A DNA stretch of 6,809 nucleotides from assembly GCA_029934755.1 (NCBI GenBank), contig JAOZLQ010000125.1, positions 1 to 6,809 of the forward strand, in the 5' to 3' direction. The notes under the pieces were generated by a model. That model ran no database searches and was not told the DNA's origin. It was given only the letters and a program-made list of their open reading frames with translations. The translations under genes and the position numbers were made by a program. Numbering within the stretch: the first letter of the stretch is position 1; each line of letters starts with the position of its first letter. Below, piece by piece: positions 5,159 through 6,809 of this stretch. The DNA comes from Desulfuromusa sp. Its GTDB lineage: Bacteria; Desulfobacterota; Desulfuromonadia; Desulfuromonadales; Geopsychrobacteraceae.

Positions 5159-6809
5159 TCACATCTCCCGCAAAGGCGTTTGCCACGCCTGTTTTAGCTC
5201 TTCAAGTGACTGATGGATCAGTTTCTGCCCCTGCAATCCGTTAACAACCAGATCCCTTTTTTCAAAAACCTGACCAATACAATGACAACTCTGATTTTCA
5301 AACAATTTTGCAAAAGTTTCTTTATTCTCAGGATGAACCGTTATCAGCAAGCGGCTTTGTGATTCTGAAAAGAGGAGTTTATCCTCACGCATACCTTCAT
5401 CTTTATCAACCAGAGAAAGATCGATCTCCATCCCGAACCCACCGGCAAAAGCAGATTCGGCCAAAGCAACTCCTAAGCCACCATCCGACAAATCGTGGCA
5501 GGAAGCAATCAGCTCCTGTTGTTGTGCCCGGTTAAGGGTGCGATAACGGCGCAGAGCCGTTTCAGCGTCAACTTGTGGAACCTGGCTCCCAAGCTCTTCA
5601 TGTTGCGCGTAGTATTCTGAACCGCCAAGCTCATCGCTAGTCAATCCAAGCAGATAAACCAGATCACCAGGACGTTTCACGTCCATAGATACCGCTTTAC
5701 GCGCATCGGATATTTTACCAATGACCGAGAATAAAACCGTTGGCGGGATTGATATTTTAGTGTTGCCAATCTGATAATCGTTTTTCATCGAGTCCTTACC
5801 AGAAATCAGCGGCACACCATAAGCAACACAATAATCATACAACGCTTGATTCGCACGAACCAGCTGTGCTGCTTTATGTCTGCCATCAGGAGTCTTAATA
5901 CTTTCGACCGGATCACACCAACAGAAGTTATCCAAACCTGCCACATGGTCAATATTACCACCCACGGCAACATAGTTCCGCAGGCCTTCATCAATGGCAC
6001 AGGCCATCATGTGGTAAGTATCTATATCGCTATAGCTGGGGCAAATTCCATGGGCAACGACAACCCCTTCAAACGAATCGAGTAACGGCCTGAATACGGC
6101 AGCATCCGAAGGTCCATCATTGGTGACCCCCATCAATGGTTTAATCACTGTTCCGGCCTGCACTTCATGATCATAGCGACGGACAACCGATTCCTTGGAG
6201 CAGATATTCAGACGAGATAAAAGTTGTTGCAACTCAAAACCAAGGTCATCCGGTTGGACAAATTCCGGTTCCGCTAATGTTTGAGGCTGCCATTTCGCCG
6301 GGATCACCATCTGCGGGACACCTTCATGAACAAAATCCATCCCCAGATATGAAACGGTCTTCCCCTCATAGAGACAATGGAAATAACCGGTGTCGGTAAA
6401 AATACCAAGGTCGGCCGCTTCAACACCCATCTCGGTCGCCAGAGAGATAAAAGCTTCCAGCGTGTCTTCCGGAACCGCCAGAGTCATCCGCTCCTGAGCT
6501 TCCGAAATGAGGATTTCCCAAGGTTGCAGCCCTGGGTATTTAAGAGGTGCACGATCCAGATGAAGCTCAAAACCACCGGTATCTTCAGCCATTTCTCCAA
6601 CAGAGGAAGAAAGACCACCAGCACCATTATCAGTAATGGAGTTATACAATCCCCGATCACGGGCAATAATCAGAAAATCAAACATTTTACGCTGGGTAAT
6701 CGGATCGCCAATCTGTACCGCTGTCACCGGAGAACCTTCATGAAGTTCTTCTGACGAGAAGGTCGCACCATGGATGCCATCTTTACCGATCCGTCCGCCA
6801 GTCATAACA
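5159..6809 (-). CDS. purL: Phosphoribosylformylglycinamidine synthase, synthetase subunit (PurL), 5' end outside the window
   Basis: This is the ATP-dependent subunit that aminates FGAR to FGAM using ammonia from PurQ. At least 549 residues are present. The frame stays open to the right edge, and a Val codon precedes the ATG at 6805, so that internal Met in VMTGGRIGKDGIHG is not the start. Counting from that Met, GGRIGKDGIHGATFSS (3-18) and GDPITQRKMFDFLI (33-46) belong to the first AIRS-like half. TDNGAGGLSSSVGE (58-71) is its C-terminal glycine-rich loop. The second half shows NDGPSDAAV (229-237), ISGKDSMKND (334-343) and HDLSDGGLGVALAES (437-451). No C-terminal glutaminase domain is present; that part is the separate purQ. 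The N-terminal portion, probably several hundred residues, is missing from the window. No frameshift is seen. Confidence 0.94.
   Translation of the reverse strand, partial: VMTGGRIGKDGIHGATFSSEELHEGSPVTAVQIGDPITQRKMFDFLIIARDRGLYNSITDNGAGGLSSSVGEMAEDTGGFELHLDRAPLKYPGLQPWEILISEAQERMTLAVPEDTLEAFISLATEMGVEAADLGIFTDTGYFHCLYEGKTVSYLGMDFVHEGVPQMVIPAKWQPQTLAEPEFVQPDDLGFELQQLLSRLNICSKESVVRRYDHEVQAGTVIKPLMGVTNDGPSDAAVFRPLLDSFEGVVVAHGICPSYSDIDTYHMMACAIDEGLRNYVAVGGNIDHVAGLDNFCWCDPVESIKTPDGRHKAAQLVRANQALYDYCVAYGVPLISGKDSMKNDYQIGNTKISIPPTVLFSVIGKISDARKAVSMDVKRPGDLVYLLGLTSDELGGSEYYAQHEELGSQVPQVDAETALRRYRTLNRAQQQELIASCHDLSDGGLGVALAESAFAGGFGMEIDLSLVDKDEGMREDKLLFSESQSRLLITVHPENKETFAKLFENQSCHCIGQVFEKRDLVVNGLQGQKLIHQSLEELKQAWQTPLREM
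5164..5169 (-). promoter_or_regulatory. Ribosome binding site of purQ inside the purL 3' end
   Basis: GGGAGA (complement of 5164-5169) precedes the purQ ATG at 5157 and overlaps the last codons of purL. The TGA-A-ATG junction lets a ribosome ending purL reinitiate on purQ, which suits subunits of one complex. Confidence 0.65.

Overview
The window looks like an ordinary bacterial chromosome segment, densely packed with core biosynthesis genes. By eye the base composition is moderate (roughly mid-40s % G+C; estimated, not counted). I see no mobile elements, CRISPR arrays, tRNA or rRNA. The lineage cannot be fixed from the sequence alone. The combination of a large-type PurL with a separate 272-residue PurQ, a Fe-S-type PurF and a NadB beside an AroQ-type chorismate mutase would fit an anaerobic delta-proteobacterium (Desulfuromonas/Pelobacter-like), but that is an inference from memory of such genomes.

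The layout is two convergent gene groups. On the + strand, after a short open frame running in from the left edge (to 173, unidentified), come nadB (L-aspartate oxidase, 100-1713), a 91-residue chorismate mutase (1718-1993, TTG start) and a 69-residue protein (1995-2204). The last matches only the N-terminal ferredoxin-like regulatory domain of type I-beta DAHP synthase. The three genes are separated by 4 nt and 1 nt, so they are very probably cotranscribed and translationally coupled. On the - strand, reading from the right edge, come purL (5' end outside the window, stop at 5159), purQ (4339-5157), purF (2849-4258) and pyrE (2243-2794). A 9-bp hairpin at 2206-2228 sits between the two convergent 3' ends and probably ends the purine/pyrimidine transcript.

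The - strand group makes nucleotides. PurL and PurQ form the FGAM synthase of purine step 4, PurF commits PRPP to purines, and PyrE uses PRPP to make OMP, so two PRPP consumers are side by side. The + strand group starts with the first step of NAD synthesis from aspartate. It then carries the chorismate-to-prephenate enzyme and a putative aromatic-amino-acid sensor domain.

The most interesting item is this sensor domain. The two accessory domains known to regulate type I-beta DAHP synthases (chorismate mutase and the ferredoxin-like domain) are here encoded as two separate small adjacent proteins, with no DAHP synthase barrel in the window.
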